47,572 bases of DNA from Gammaproteobacteria bacterium. GTDB taxonomy: Bacteria; Pseudomonadota; Gammaproteobacteria; Steroidobacterales; Steroidobacteraceae. The position numbers and the translations under genes were made by a program. The notes below the pieces were generated by a model that was not told the DNA's origin, ran no database searches, and was given only the letters and a program-made list of their open reading frames with translations. The DNA lies in NCBI GenBank assembly GCA_009926865.1, contig RFOD01000017.1, forward strand, positions 1-47,572. The letters are read 5' to 3'. This document shows positions 8,145 to 17,406 of the stretch, piece by piece; the first letter of the stretch is position 1; each line of letters opens with the position of its first letter.

Positions 8145-9572
8145 TCAGGTTGATCCGTTGCGTTTGCGCTCCGCGGACGACTCGATGCCGAGCGCTTCGC
8201 GATATTTCGCTACCGTACGCCGAGCCACCGGGATTCCCTGTTCCGAGAGTAACTCGGCAAGGCGGTTGTCGGACAGAGGTCGTGCGGTGTCCTCATCGCG
8301 AATCAGTTTGCGGATCTTGGCGCGAATGGCGGTAGAGGAAGTACCTTGGCCGTCACCGCCTTCGACCTGACTTGAGAAGAAGTATCGTAGTTCAAACACT
8401 CCGCGGGGGGTATGTAGGTACTTTCCCGAAGTCACCCGAGAGATGGTGGATTCGTGCATCTCGATGGCTTGCGCGATGTCTTTGAGAATCATCGGACGCA
8501 TGCCTTCCTCGCCCTCGGCAAGAAAGTCTGTCTGTCGTTCAACGATCGCTCGCGCCACCTTGAGTAAGGTGTCATTACGAATCTCGAGACTCTTCAGTAG
8601 CCAGCGAGCCTCTTGCAGCTGGGCACGCAAGGTACTAAAAGAGCCTCCGCGCCCTAGCATCCCTGCATAGGTATCATTGACGCGTACGCGTGGCAGAGTT
8701 CCTGGGTTGAGCTCAACAGCCCAGCCTTTTTCGGTTCGCCTCACAAAGACGTCAGGGACGATATATTCGGTTGTGGTAGTGCTAATCAGTGAGCCTGGTC
8801 GCGGATGACACCCGCGCACCAAAGCGATCGCACTTTCGACAAGTTCACTATCCGCGCTTAGTTGATCATGCAAAGGCTGAAGATTCCGAGCGGCGAGTAA
8901 ATCGAGGTGCTCGGCAGCAATCTGCTTTGCGAGCTCGAGTCCTTCCGTGTTCGGGTCAAGCTGTGCAAGCTGTAATGACAAGCACTCACTGAGATCGCGC
9001 GCCGCTATGCCTGCAGGTTCCAGCATTTGTACGAGTAGTAGTACCCGCTCGATTTCTTCGGTGTCCCAGTCAAGTTGAGGTCGCAGGCTTTCTCCGATCT
9101 CTTCGAGGGATTCTTTGAGATAGCCGTCATCATTGAGCGCATCGACGATGGCGGCGGCGACTTGTAAATCATCGGGCCTAAGACCAGCGAGCTCCAATTG
9201 TTCTAGTAGATGTTCGCGTAGCGAGACCGCATGCTCGTCGGCTAACTCTCGTTCACGCTCTTCGTCATCCTCTGCACGCGCGGCGTCGCTGCCCGTGCCC
9301 GCTCGGTCAGCCCACGGTTGCTCGATGATTTCGACTTCGGTCGGTTCATTGACCTCGACGGTGGGTGTCGCTTCGAGAGCCGTCAGTGAGGTCAATAACT
9401 CCGCTTCCTCTTCGGAGTCTTCTTGCTCCAGCATCACATTGCTTTCGAGCACTTCTTGAATATGTGCCTGCAGTTCGAGCGTCGGCATCTGCAACAGACG
9501 GATCGCTTGCTGCAACTGGGGCGTCATGGTCAATGACTGACCGAGCTTGAGTTGCAACGACTGCTTGAGCAT
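8145..9572 (-). CDS. rpoN: RNA polymerase sigma-54 factor
   Basis: 475 residues. Region I is the Leu/Gln-rich N-terminus (LKQSLQLKLGQSLTMTPQLQQAIRLLQ) that contacts activators and polymerase. Region II is a strongly acidic linker (roughly residues 50-110, runs of Glu and Asp). The core-binding region follows, and the DNA-binding end carries the RpoN box ARRTVAKYRE at residues 450-459, which reads the -24 element. The gene lies 46 nt downstream of lptB and 31 nt upstream of hpf, as in many gammaproteobacteria. The lptB-rpoN gap holds a 7-bp inverted repeat (9596-9602 / 9614-9620) that overlaps the lptB stop and might act as an attenuator. Confidence 0.97.
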   Translation of the reverse strand: MLKQSLQLKLGQSLTMTPQLQQAIRLLQMPTLELQAHIQEVLESNVMLEQEDSEEEAELLTSLTALEATPTVEVNEPTEVEIIEQPWADRAGTGSDAARAEDDEERERELADEHAVSLREHLLEQLELAGLRPDDLQVAAAIVDALNDDGYLKESLEEIGESLRPQLDWDTEEIERVLLLVQMLEPAGIAARDLSECLSLQLAQLDPNTEGLELAKQIAAEHLDLLAARNLQPLHDQLSADSELVESAIALVRGCHPRPGSLISTTTTEYIVPDVFVRRTEKGWAVELNPGTLPRVRVNDTYAGMLGRGGSFSTLRAQLQEARWLLKSLEIRNDTLLKVARAIVERQTDFLAEGEEGMRPMILKDIAQAIEMHESTISRVTSGKYLHTPRGVFELRYFFSSQVEGGDGQGTSSTAIRAKIRKLIRDEDTARPLSDNRLAELLSEQGIPVARRTVAKYREALGIESSAERKRNGST

Positions 9573-9618
9573 GGGTATGGGGCTCGGTCAGTAGAAAGAG
9601 GTGGGTCGAGGAGACCTC

Positions 9619-10344
9619 TTAGAGATGGAAGGACTCACCCAAGTACACCTCACGCACACGCGGATTGGCAAGGATTTCCTCAGCCAAACCGGCGGCTATC
9701 ACTGCTCCCTCACCGATAATGTACGACCGATGGCACACCCCCAAGGTTTCACGCACGTTGTGATCGGTGATCAGAATCCCGATTCCACGAGCGGCGAGGT
9801 CGCGAATAATTTGCTGGATATCGCTGACCGAGATCGGATCAACGCCCGCAAAGGGCTCATCCAATAACAAAAAGCGCGGTTGAGCTGCGAGCGCCCGGGC
9901 GATTTCGGCTCGGCGTCGCTCGCCACCCGAGAGCGCCATGCCTTTGGAGGCGCGGACATGCCCAATTCGTAACTGCGATAGAAGTTCCTCGCAGCGCTCT
10001 TGGCGGGCTTGCGCATCAAGCGTGGGATGGATTTCGAGGATCGCTAGGATGTTCTCTTCAACCGTCAAGCGACGAAAAATCGAGGGCTCTTGAGGTAAGT
10101 AACCGATACCTGCTTGCGCGCGACGATGCATGGGCTCATCGGTGAGGTTGTGGTCATCAAGTGTGATACCCCCAGAGTCTGCTGCCACTAGACCGACGAT
10201 CATATAAAAGGCAGTGGTTTTGCCTGCGCCGTTAGGGCCAAGCAAACCGACAATCTCGCCCGATTTGACCTCCAGGCTTAAATCTTTGACTACCGGACGC
10301 GAGCCATACGCTTTAGCCAAATGTTGCGCGACCAAGGTGCTCAT
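9619..10344 (-). CDS. lptB: LPS export ABC transporter ATP-binding protein
   Basis: 241 residues, a single ABC ATPase domain. Walker A is GPNGAGKT at residues 36-43; the Q-loop is in [10 protein letters not shown]; the signature is LSGGERRR; Walker B is [13 protein letters not shown], followed by the switch His in ITDHNVRET. This is the LptB pattern: it drives extraction of LPS from the inner membrane with LptF/LptG (not in this window) and passes it to LptC. The start overlaps the lptA stop by 4 nt. Confidence 0.97.
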   Translation of the reverse strand: MSTLVAQHLAKAYGSRPVVKDLSLEVKSGEIVGLLGPNGAGKTTAFYMIVGLVAADSGGITLDDHNLTDEPMHRRAQAGIGYLPQEPSIFRRLTVEENILAILEIHPTLDAQARQERCEELLSQLRIGHVRASKGMALSGGERRRAEIARALAAQPRFLLLDEPFAGVDPISVSDIQQIIRDLAARGIGILITDHNVRETLGVCHRSYIIGEGAVIAAGLAEEILANPRVREVYLGESFHL

Positions 10345-10973
10345 TTCGGAGCCTCTTGCGGGGTCGGTCGGATGATAATTTGCACGCGGTCTTTACTGCC
10401 CGTTTGTGAGCCCGCCTGAACGCGTTGCTCACGCAAGCTATATACCAACTGTTCGCCGCGGATTTCATTGCGGCCGTCAGTCAGCCAAGCTTTATCGCGT
10501 AGCGTTACTGATTGCTGATCGATCTGGTAAACGATTTGCGCAGCTTCACCTCGGGCAACCCCGCCACGTTCTAGCGTCTGTGAGAACTTGGCTGGCTGAC
10601 CTTCAATTCGTGCTCGAACGATACGATTTTCTTTGAAGGTTACGTTAGCGGCTTCGGCCTGTAGGTCGCCGCCTTGTACGCTGATTTGCACCCGTCCGCT
10701 CAATACCCAGGTGGAGTCATCAAAATCGAGTCCGGTTGAGCGCGCTCGCTCGGCGGTGACGCGTGTCTCACCTTGGGTAATACTGAGGTCTCGAAACAGG
10801 ACGGTGTTCGTTCGGTAGTCGACTTCAGAGGAGGCGGCATCCAAAGTAATCGCTGCATCGGTGTCTGAGGATTGGGCTCGACCGGAGATGGGGTTTAGCG
10901 ATAGCGCAACGCTGATCGCTAGAAAGATACGTACACCTGTCGATCGCTGCATAAGTGAGAGGTGCTGCTTCAT
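10341..10973 (-). CDS. lptA: LPS transport periplasmic protein LptA
   Basis: 210 residues with a signal peptide ([35 protein letters not shown], cleavage near GRA-QS). The rest is a beta-jellyroll OstA-like fold: repeated strands such as [20 protein letters not shown] and [20 protein letters not shown] match the LptA pattern. LptA monomers form the periplasmic bridge that carries LPS from LptC to LptD. It overlaps lptC by 4 nt upstream (ATGA) and lptB by 4 nt downstream, so the three Lpt genes are translationally linked. Confidence 0.92.
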   Translation of the reverse strand: MKQHLSLMQRSTGVRIFLAISVALSLNPISGRAQSSDTDAAITLDAASSEVDYRTNTVLFRDLSITQGETRVTAERARSTGLDFDDSTWVLSGRVQISVQGGDLQAEAANVTFKENRIVRARIEGQPAKFSQTLERGGVARGEAAQIVYQIDQQSVTLRDKAWLTDGRNEIRGEQLVYSLREQRVQAGSQTGSKDRVQIIIRPTPQEAPK

Positions 10974-11572
10974 GGTTGGAAGCGACCCTGAACGGATTCA
11001 TGAAGACGCACGCGTCGGCTTCTGAGATCCGCTTCCAAGCCAGTGCCCTGCAAAGGATGGCCATCGACGACCAGTGTGACCGTCGCGTCTGTTTCGGCGA
11101 CGCCATTCAACAAATCGTAACGTAGTGTTTCGGTATCGAGTGTCAAAGTGGGGCCATCGTTTTCGCGCGTGGACACCACGTTAACTTGACCGTCCAGTTG
11201 CATGATGCGGGTATTGGCAGGTAAACGACCATGCGATGCCGACACACGCCAAGCGACAGAACCATCATCGTGCACATCTAGGATGGGGTGATCCGCCTCG
11301 ATAACAAGAGAGGCGGGGTTCTGAGCAATACGGTCGGCTATTAGGCGATAGCGCGGCACCCCGAGCTCGTCGGTCTCGATCAATTCAGCGCCGATGACTA
11401 CGTAACCGGGGTCAGTCGTTGTCGCAGAAGGTAATATTTCTTTGTCGCTGGCGAGTTGATCGCAAGCGCTCAAGCTCATGCTGAGAGCGAAAATCGACGT
11501 CAGCAAGGTGATAATCGTTACACCCCTGCGGTGGGCCATCATTGAAAGCGCATGACTCCCTTGGGTACGCAT
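10970..11572 (-). CDS. lptC: LPS export protein LptC (possible inner-membrane lipoprotein)
   Basis: LptC anchors the LPS bridge to the LptBFG transporter. The periplasmic part contains the LptC-like strand pattern (GAELIETDELGVPRYRLIADRIAQ, DHPILDVHDDGSVAWRVSASHG). Instead of a plain membrane anchor the N-terminus reads as a lipoprotein signal: basic MAHRRG, a hydrophobic run, then LSAC followed by Asp. Asp at +2 is the Lol-avoidance signal that keeps lipoproteins in the inner membrane in enterics, which would fit LptC's location. The start is uncertain: ATG 11572 (7 nt after the kdsD stop), or ATG 11542/11539, which give a shorter and cleaner signal with GGGAG upstream; the frame also opens from a GTG at 11593. 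The kdsC gene usually found just before lptC is absent. Confidence 0.88.
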   Translation of the reverse strand: MRTQGSHALSMMAHRRGVTIITLLTSIFALSMSLSACDQLASDKEILPSATTTDPGYVVIGAELIETDELGVPRYRLIADRIAQNPASLVIEADHPILDVHDDGSVAWRVSASHGRLPANTRIMQLDGQVNVVSTRENDGPTLTLDTETLRYDLLNGVAETDATVTLVVDGHPLQGTGLEADLRSRRVRLHESVQGRFQP

Positions 11573-11579
11573 AGGTCGC

Positions 11580-12578
11580 CTAGTACACGCCACTACGCAT
11601 CAAATCATGGATATTGAGCGCACCGACCACGACGCCCTGTTCATCCACCACCGGTAACGCAGTAATGCGATGCGATTCCATGATGAGTACCGCCTCGGCA
11701 GCCAGCGCGTTCGGTCCAATGCTCTTGCAGGGATGCGTCATGACTTCAGCCATCGTGGCGCGATGCCAGTCCAGTTGCCGATCAAAAGATCGTCGCAAGT
11801 CCCCATCGGTATACACGCCGAGTGCTAAACCTTGCGTATCGGTAATGATGGTCATACCGAGACCTTTGCGCGACATTTCGAGCAAACCTTCGGTCATCGG
11901 TGTCTCTGCAGACACCTTTGGAATCGCATCGCCTTGCCGCATGACATCGGACACTTTGAGCAACAAACGTCGCCCGAGTGCACCGCCGGGGTGCGAGCGT
12001 GCAAAATCTTCTTCTGTAAAACCACGCGCCTCGAGTAGCGAGACGGCTAACGCATCACCTAGGGCTAAGGCGGTGGTGGTACTTGCGGTCGGGGCCAGAT
12101 TGAGCGGACACGCTTCGGCTTCCACGCTTACATCGAGGTGTACGTGCGCACTGCGGGCCAGGCTCGATTGGGGGTGACCGGTCATTGCGATTAACGGAAT
12201 CCCAAGCCGCGCTAACGGAGGTAACAAGGTCAGCACTTCGGGCGTCTCGCCTGAATTCGAGAGTGCGATGAGCACATCCTCTCGAGTGATCATACCCATG
12301 TCGCCGTGGTCGCCGTGGCTAGCTTCCGCGGGATGGAGGAAAAAAGCGGGGCTTCCCGTGCTCGATAAGGTCGCGGCGATTTTGCTCGCGATGTGACCTG
12401 ATTTACCCATACCGGTTACGACGATTCGACCGCGACAGTTCAAGCAGAGCGCGCAGGCCTCGGCGAAGCGCTCGTCGATACGGGTAAGCAATCCCTCGAG
12501 CCCACGGATCTCGGTTTGCAGCGCCCGTCGGCCCGCCGAGATCAGCGCAGAGGAGGAGGGCTTTGGTGTCGTGCTCAT
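11580..12578 (-). CDS. kdsD: Arabinose-5-phosphate isomerase (Kdo synthesis)
   Basis: Converts ribulose 5-phosphate to arabinose 5-phosphate, the first step to Kdo for the LPS inner core. A SIS domain (VTGMGKSGHIASKIAATLSS, ALSNSGET) is followed by two CBS domains ending with the conserved MRSGVY-type tail (HDLMRSGVY). I prefer ATG 12578 (MSTTPKP...), giving 332 residues; ATG 12599 adds seven. The active-site segment reads ASHGDHGDMGM where homologues I know have a single HGD (E. coli His88 region); the DNA shows an exact 9-bp tandem duplication at 12300-12317. It heads the operon kdsD-lptCAB-rpoN-hpf-rapZ-mgtE and is divergent from ibaG. Confidence 0.95.
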   Translation of the reverse strand: MSTTPKPSSSALISAGRRALQTEIRGLEGLLTRIDERFAEACALCLNCRGRIVVTGMGKSGHIASKIAATLSSTGSPAFFLHPAEASHGDHGDMGMITREDVLIALSNSGETPEVLTLLPPLARLGIPLIAMTGHPQSSLARSAHVHLDVSVEAEACPLNLAPTASTTTALALGDALAVSLLEARGFTEEDFARSHPGGALGRRLLLKVSDVMRQGDAIPKVSAETPMTEGLLEMSRKGLGMTIITDTQGLALGVYTDGDLRRSFDRQLDWHRATMAEVMTHPCKSIGPNALAAEAVLIMESHRITALPVVDEQGVVVGALNIHDLMRSGVY

Positions 12579-12579
12579 G

Positions 12580-12608
12580 GAATGGCATGATACCCGCATG
12601 TCCCATTC
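12580..12608. promoter_or_regulatory. Inverted repeat in the kdsD/ibaG divergent region
   Basis: GAATGG (12580-12585) pairs with CCATTC (12603-12608), and inside these CATG occurs at 12586-12589 and 12597-12600, giving a nearly continuous dyad. It sits directly upstream of the preferred kdsD start and 39 nt before ibaG, a sensible place for an operator of either gene. No known binding motif is recognised. Confidence 0.3.
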
Positions 12609-12647
12609 AATCCACGCTCCCGTGCAAAGCCGCGGCCGAGGTCACTG

Positions 12648-12893
12648 ATGCACCCAGATGATGTAGCGAACCTGATCCGAACCGGCCTACCCGGTGCCCT
12701 TGTGAGCGTTGAGTCCGACGATCAGACTCACTTTGCCGCCCGAGTGATTAGCTCAGAGTTTGCGGGGCGGCGCGCGATTGCGCGTCATCAAATGATTTAC
12801 CGCACGCTCGGTGAGCGAGTCGGGCGCGAAATCCACGCGTTATCGATCGAAGCCTTGACTCCAGAAGAAGTAGCCAGCGAATCGGCTGGCTAG
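12648..12893 (+). CDS. ibaG: BolA-family protein IbaG
   Basis: 81 residues, a single BolA-like fold (class II KH-like). The family motif around the ligand His is present in DDQTHFAARVISSEFAGRRAIARHQMIYRTLG, and EIHALSIEALTPEE is the typical C-terminal helix and strand. BolA proteins bind [2Fe-2S] clusters together with monothiol glutaredoxins. The position immediately before murA, 15 nt apart, is the conserved ibaG-murA arrangement, which distinguishes it from bolA itself. GAGG precedes the ATG. Confidence 0.92.
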   Translation: MHPDDVANLIRTGLPGALVSVESDDQTHFAARVISSEFAGRRAIARHQMIYRTLGERVGREIHALSIEALTPEEVASESAG

Positions 12894-14156
<1,263 letters not shown>

Positions 14157-14214
14157 GCGATATTTCGATAAGCGGTGAGTTGGCCTTCGGGCGAGCCGTC
14201 TAAGATTAGCGCGC

Positions 14215-15426
14215 TCACGGTTGACGCGGCGCCTCGACCACCGTGACTTCCACTTGCCCACGCTGATTCGCACGTTGAACTTGCAGGCTGAGCGTCGTGC
14301 CGGGCGCGGTGCCAGCGATCCGCAGGAGCGCCTCTCGATCGCTAGTGACCGGTGTTTCATTGATGCTCAGCAGAATGTCTCCGGGGCGTAGACCCGCGCG
14401 TTGCGCGGGACCTCCGGTGTAAAGACGTACAATACGTACGCCGCCCTCGGTGAGGTTCAGTGCGCGGGCGGAAGCGGCGTCGAGCGTCTCAAAGCGCGCG
14501 CCCAGCCAACCACGAATAACCCGACCCTTCTCGACGATTTCTTTGATGACACCACGAACTAAATTGACGGGAATGGCAAAACCAATACCCTCAACACCGA
14601 GATCGCGCGCCAGCACGGCGGTATTAATACCCACGAGTTCGCCCCGGGTGTTGATCAATGCGCCGCCGGAGTTACCAAAGTTAATGGGCGCGTCGGTTTG
14701 AATGAAATTCTCAAAGGTAGAAATACCCAATTGGTCGCGACCTGTGGCGCTGACGATACCCTGGGTAACCGTTTGCGACAGACCGATGGGGTTGCCGATG
14801 GCGAGCACGACATCACCCACTTGTAGAAAATCGGATCGCCCAAGTTGAATCACCGGTAGCTTATCGAGCTCGATTTTTAGCAAGGCGAGATCGGTGTCGG
14901 GGTCGCTGCCGATGACGCTTGCCTCGGCGATTCGGCCATCGCCCAGTTGTACTTGGATGGAAGAGGCGCCCTTAATCACATGGTGATTGGTCACAACTTG
15001 GCCAACAGGATTCACAATCACGCCTGAGCCCAAAGACTGTTGGACTCGACGCCGATAGCGCGGGATTAACTCGCCAAGCGGCGCTTGCCAGAAGTTACTC
15101 GGGACGCGTTCGGTAATCACCCGAGCGGTGTAGATGTTGACGACTGCAGGGGCGGCCTGACTCACGGAAGGGGCATAGCTGGCGATCGTGACCGCGCCAC
15201 TCACCGAGGGGGTGAGTGGCGCAGGTCGTGAGCTGGGGGCGCTCGACGCCGCTGAGCGGTCGTCTGCGTCGGACATTGCGGTCTCTGCCGCCGCATTAAT
15301 GGTCGCGGCTTCCCCGCGCATCGCCAGCAGCAAATCCGGGCGCCACATCACGACCAAGAAGGCGACTGCGAGACCTCCCACCACTGAGCCCGCCAGAAAC
15401 ACACTTGCTTTAATCCAACCCGACAT
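14215..15426 (-). CDS. algW: Membrane-anchored periplasmic serine protease, DegS/AlgW type
   Basis: From the ATG at 15426 the product has 403 residues: an N-terminal membrane anchor (MSGWIKASVFLAGSVVGGLAVAFLVV), a Ser/Ala/Pro-rich linker, a trypsin-like protease domain with triad His149 (TNHHVIKG), Asp179 (DTDLALLKI) and Ser253 (NFGNSGGALIN), and one PDZ domain (GGPAQRAGLRPGDILLSINETPV). A single PDZ and an uncleaved anchor fit DegS/AlgW, which sense misfolded outer-membrane proteins and cut the anti-sigma factor of the RpoE pathway; no rseA-like gene is in this window. The frame extends to 15720 but that would run through the petA promoter and coding start, so it is rejected. Convergent with murA and divergent from petA. 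Confidence 0.9.
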   Translation of the reverse strand: MSGWIKASVFLAGSVVGGLAVAFLVVMWRPDLLLAMRGEAATINAAAETAMSDADDRSAASSAPSSRPAPLTPSVSGAVTIASYAPSVSQAAPAVVNIYTARVITERVPSNFWQAPLGELIPRYRRRVQQSLGSGVIVNPVGQVVTNHHVIKGASSIQVQLGDGRIAEASVIGSDPDTDLALLKIELDKLPVIQLGRSDFLQVGDVVLAIGNPIGLSQTVTQGIVSATGRDQLGISTFENFIQTDAPINFGNSGGALINTRGELVGINTAVLARDLGVEGIGFAIPVNLVRGVIKEIVEKGRVIRGWLGARFETLDAASARALNLTEGGVRIVRLYTGGPAQRAGLRPGDILLSINETPVTSDREALLRIAGTAPGTTLSLQVQRANQRGQVEVTVVEAPRQP

Positions 15427-15463
15427 CTTCGTTTCAAGCCTCTCGCGCAGGCTCAATTGCCAT

Positions 15464-15486
15464 ACTGCGGTGTATAATGCCGCAGT
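15464..15486. promoter_or_regulatory. Perfect inverted repeat flanking the -10 box of petA
   Basis: ACTGCGG (15464-15470) and CCGCAGT (15480-15486) are exact 7-bp arms around a 9-nt spacer that contains TATAAT (15473-15478). No good -35 box lies 16-18 nt upstream, so the promoter may need an activator, or the arms may be an operator for a repressor. On the opposite strand the same segment offers TTATAC as a possible -10 for algW. Confidence 0.5.
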
Positions 15487-15541
15487 TTCGTAGCAAACGA
15501 ATGTCAGTTCATCCGCCATGGATGAGTGGAGAGTCTCGACG

Positions 15542-16156
15542 ATGAGTGACGATACGGTGAGTGCAGACGCCGATAACAGTCGGCGCAAGTTTCTGACCAT
15601 GGCCACCGCGGCAACGGCCGCAGTGGGGGGCGCCTTTACGCTAGTGCCCTTTATTGCGTCTTGGAAACCCTCCGAGCGTGCACGTGCTTTGGGCGCGCCG
15701 CTCGAAATTGACCTCTCCAAATTGGAGCCCGGTCAGATGATCACGCAGAGCTGGCGTAAGCAGCCGATCTACGTGGTACGTCGCACGCCGGAATCCGTGG
15801 CCAAGCTTGAGAGCATTCCGGATCTCAAAGATCCGCAGTCGGAGGCCTCGACGCAGCCCGCCTATGCGCAAAACGCCATGCGCTCGATCAAGCCAGATTT
15901 TCTGGTGCTCTATGCCGCCTGCACGCACTTGGGTTGCTTGCCGAAGCAGTATTTCACTCAGGCTGATCCGGCCATGGGCGATGACTGGCCGGGCGGGTTT
16001 TTCTGCCCCTGTCATGGATCGAAATTTGACTTGGCGGGACGCGTGTTCAACGGTTCGCCGGCCTCGGCTAACCTCGTAGTGCCGCCGCATAAGTTCGCGT
16101 CCGACACCCAACTTGTGATTGGGCTGGACGCCGATGCTTCTGAAGGAGTTGCCTGA
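15542..16156 (+). CDS. petA: Ubiquinol-cytochrome c reductase, Rieske iron-sulphur subunit
   Basis: 204 residues from ATG 15542, which has GGAGAG 8 nt upstream; an earlier ATG at 15518 lacks this. The N-terminus carries a twin-arginine-like SRRKFLT before a hydrophobic anchor (ATAATAAVGGAFTLVPFIA), as in bacterial Rieske proteins exported folded by Tat. The [2Fe-2S] ligands are in CTHLGC (C127, H129, C132) and CPCHGS (C155, C157, H158). It takes electrons from quinol in the bc1 complex and passes them to cytochrome c1. The stop overlaps petB by 1 nt (TGATG). Confidence 0.97.
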   Translation: MSDDTVSADADNSRRKFLTMATAATAAVGGAFTLVPFIASWKPSERARALGAPLEIDLSKLEPGQMITQSWRKQPIYVVRRTPESVAKLESIPDLKDPQSEASTQPAYAQNAMRSIKPDFLVLYAACTHLGCLPKQYFTQADPAMGDDWPGGFFCPCHGSKFDLAGRVFNGSPASANLVVPPHKFASDTQLVIGLDADASEGVA

Positions 16157-17406
16157 TGGCTGCCTCACCTGACTCCGTCACCCCCAATAAGGGTGGCTTC
16201 CGTACCTGGCTCAACAAGCGATTGCCCGTCGATGAGTTCATGGAATCGCAGCTGACCGGTTATTTTGCGCCGAAGAATTTCAATATTTGGTATTTCTTTG
16301 GCTCGTTAGCTCTGATGGTCTTCGTGATCCAGATCTTGTCGGGCATCTTTTTGACGATGCACTACAAGCCGAGCGAGGCGATGGCCTTCGACTCGGTCGA
16401 ATACATCATGCGTGAGGTCGAGTGGGGTTGGTTGATTCGCTACATGCACTCAACCGGCGCCTCGTTTTTCTTTATCGTTGTCTATCTGCATATGTTCCGT
16501 GCGTTGATGTACGGATCGTATCGCGAGCCGCGAGAGCTGTTGTGGATCTTCGGCATGCTGCTCTACTTGGCTTTGATGGCCGAAGCGTTCATGGGCTACG
16601 TGCTGCCGTGGGGCAATATGTCCTACTGGGGCGCACAGGTGATCGTGAACCTGTTTGGCACCATTCCTGCGATAGGACCTGCAATCGTTGAGTGGATACG
16701 CGGCGATTACGGTATCGCGGATTCCACACTAAACCGGTTCTTCGCCTTGCACGTGATTGCGGTGCCGTTTGCGATCGCTTTCCTCGTGCTCATGCACTTG
16801 GTTGCGCTGCGCCAGACGGGCTCGAATAACCCCGATGGTATCGAGATCAAGGCCAAGCTCAACGAGCAGGGTAAGCCCGTCGACGGTATTCCTTTCCACC
16901 CGTACTACACGGTCAAAGACGTGGTGGGCGTGGGCGTGTTCTTATTGTTCTTCTGCGGCGTGCTCTTCTTCGTGCCGACGTTTGGTGGTCTTTTCTTAGA
17001 GAAGCCCAATTTCGAACCGGCGAATGCACTCTCGACACCGGATCACATTGCGCCGGTGTGGTACTTCACCGCGTTCTACGCGATGTTGCGTGCCGTGCCG
17101 GATCAGCAGATGGGTGCGCTATTGATGTTGCTCGCCATCGTGGTGCTCTTCTTCCTGCCGTGGCTTGATAAGTCGCCCGTGAAATCCATCCGCTACAAGG
17201 GTTGGATGTCAAAGCTCGCACTCACGCTATTTGCGATCTCGTTTGTGGTGCTGAGCTACTTGGGCTTGCAGCCCGCTGAAGGGATCTACGTTGTGCTGAC
17301 GCGGATCTTTACGGCGCTGTACTTTGCATTTTTTATTTTGATGCCGGTCTACACCAAGCTAGAGACCTGCCAAGCTCCGCCGGAGAGAGTGACCTATCAT
17401 GCGTAA
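16156..17406 (+). CDS. petB: Cytochrome b of the bc1 complex
   Basis: 416 residues, the full-length cytochrome b (not the split b6/subunit IV form). Haem-ligand His pairs lie in HSTGASFFFIVVYLHMFR and FFALHVIAVPFAIAFLVLMHLV. The quinol-site motif region shows GYVLPWGNMSYWGAQV and, in the C-terminal half, the PxW-type turn in HIAPVWYFTAFYAMLRAVPDQQMG. About eight or nine hydrophobic segments are visible. A strong GAAGGAG precedes the ATG, inside the end of petA. The end overlaps petC by 8 nt. Confidence 0.97.
   Translation: MAASPDSVTPNKGGFRTWLNKRLPVDEFMESQLTGYFAPKNFNIWYFFGSLALMVFVIQILSGIFLTMHYKPSEAMAFDSVEYIMREVEWGWLIRYMHSTGASFFFIVVYLHMFRALMYGSYREPRELLWIFGMLLYLALMAEAFMGYVLPWGNMSYWGAQVIVNLFGTIPAIGPAIVEWIRGDYGIADSTLNRFFALHVIAVPFAIAFLVLMHLVALRQTGSNNPDGIEIKAKLNEQGKPVDGIPFHPYYTVKDVVGVGVFLLFFCGVLFFVPTFGGLFLEKPNFEPANALSTPDHIAPVWYFTAFYAMLRAVPDQQMGALLMLLAIVVLFFLPWLDKSPVKSIRYKGWMSKLALTLFAISFVVLSYLGLQPAEGIYVVLTRIFTALYFAFFILMPVYTKLETCQAPPERVTYHA

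Noticed and set aside
15427-15720. N-terminal extension of the algW frame
   Set aside because: Would place coding sequence across the petA promoter, start and first codons; the membrane anchor beginning at 15426 is the normal N-terminus.
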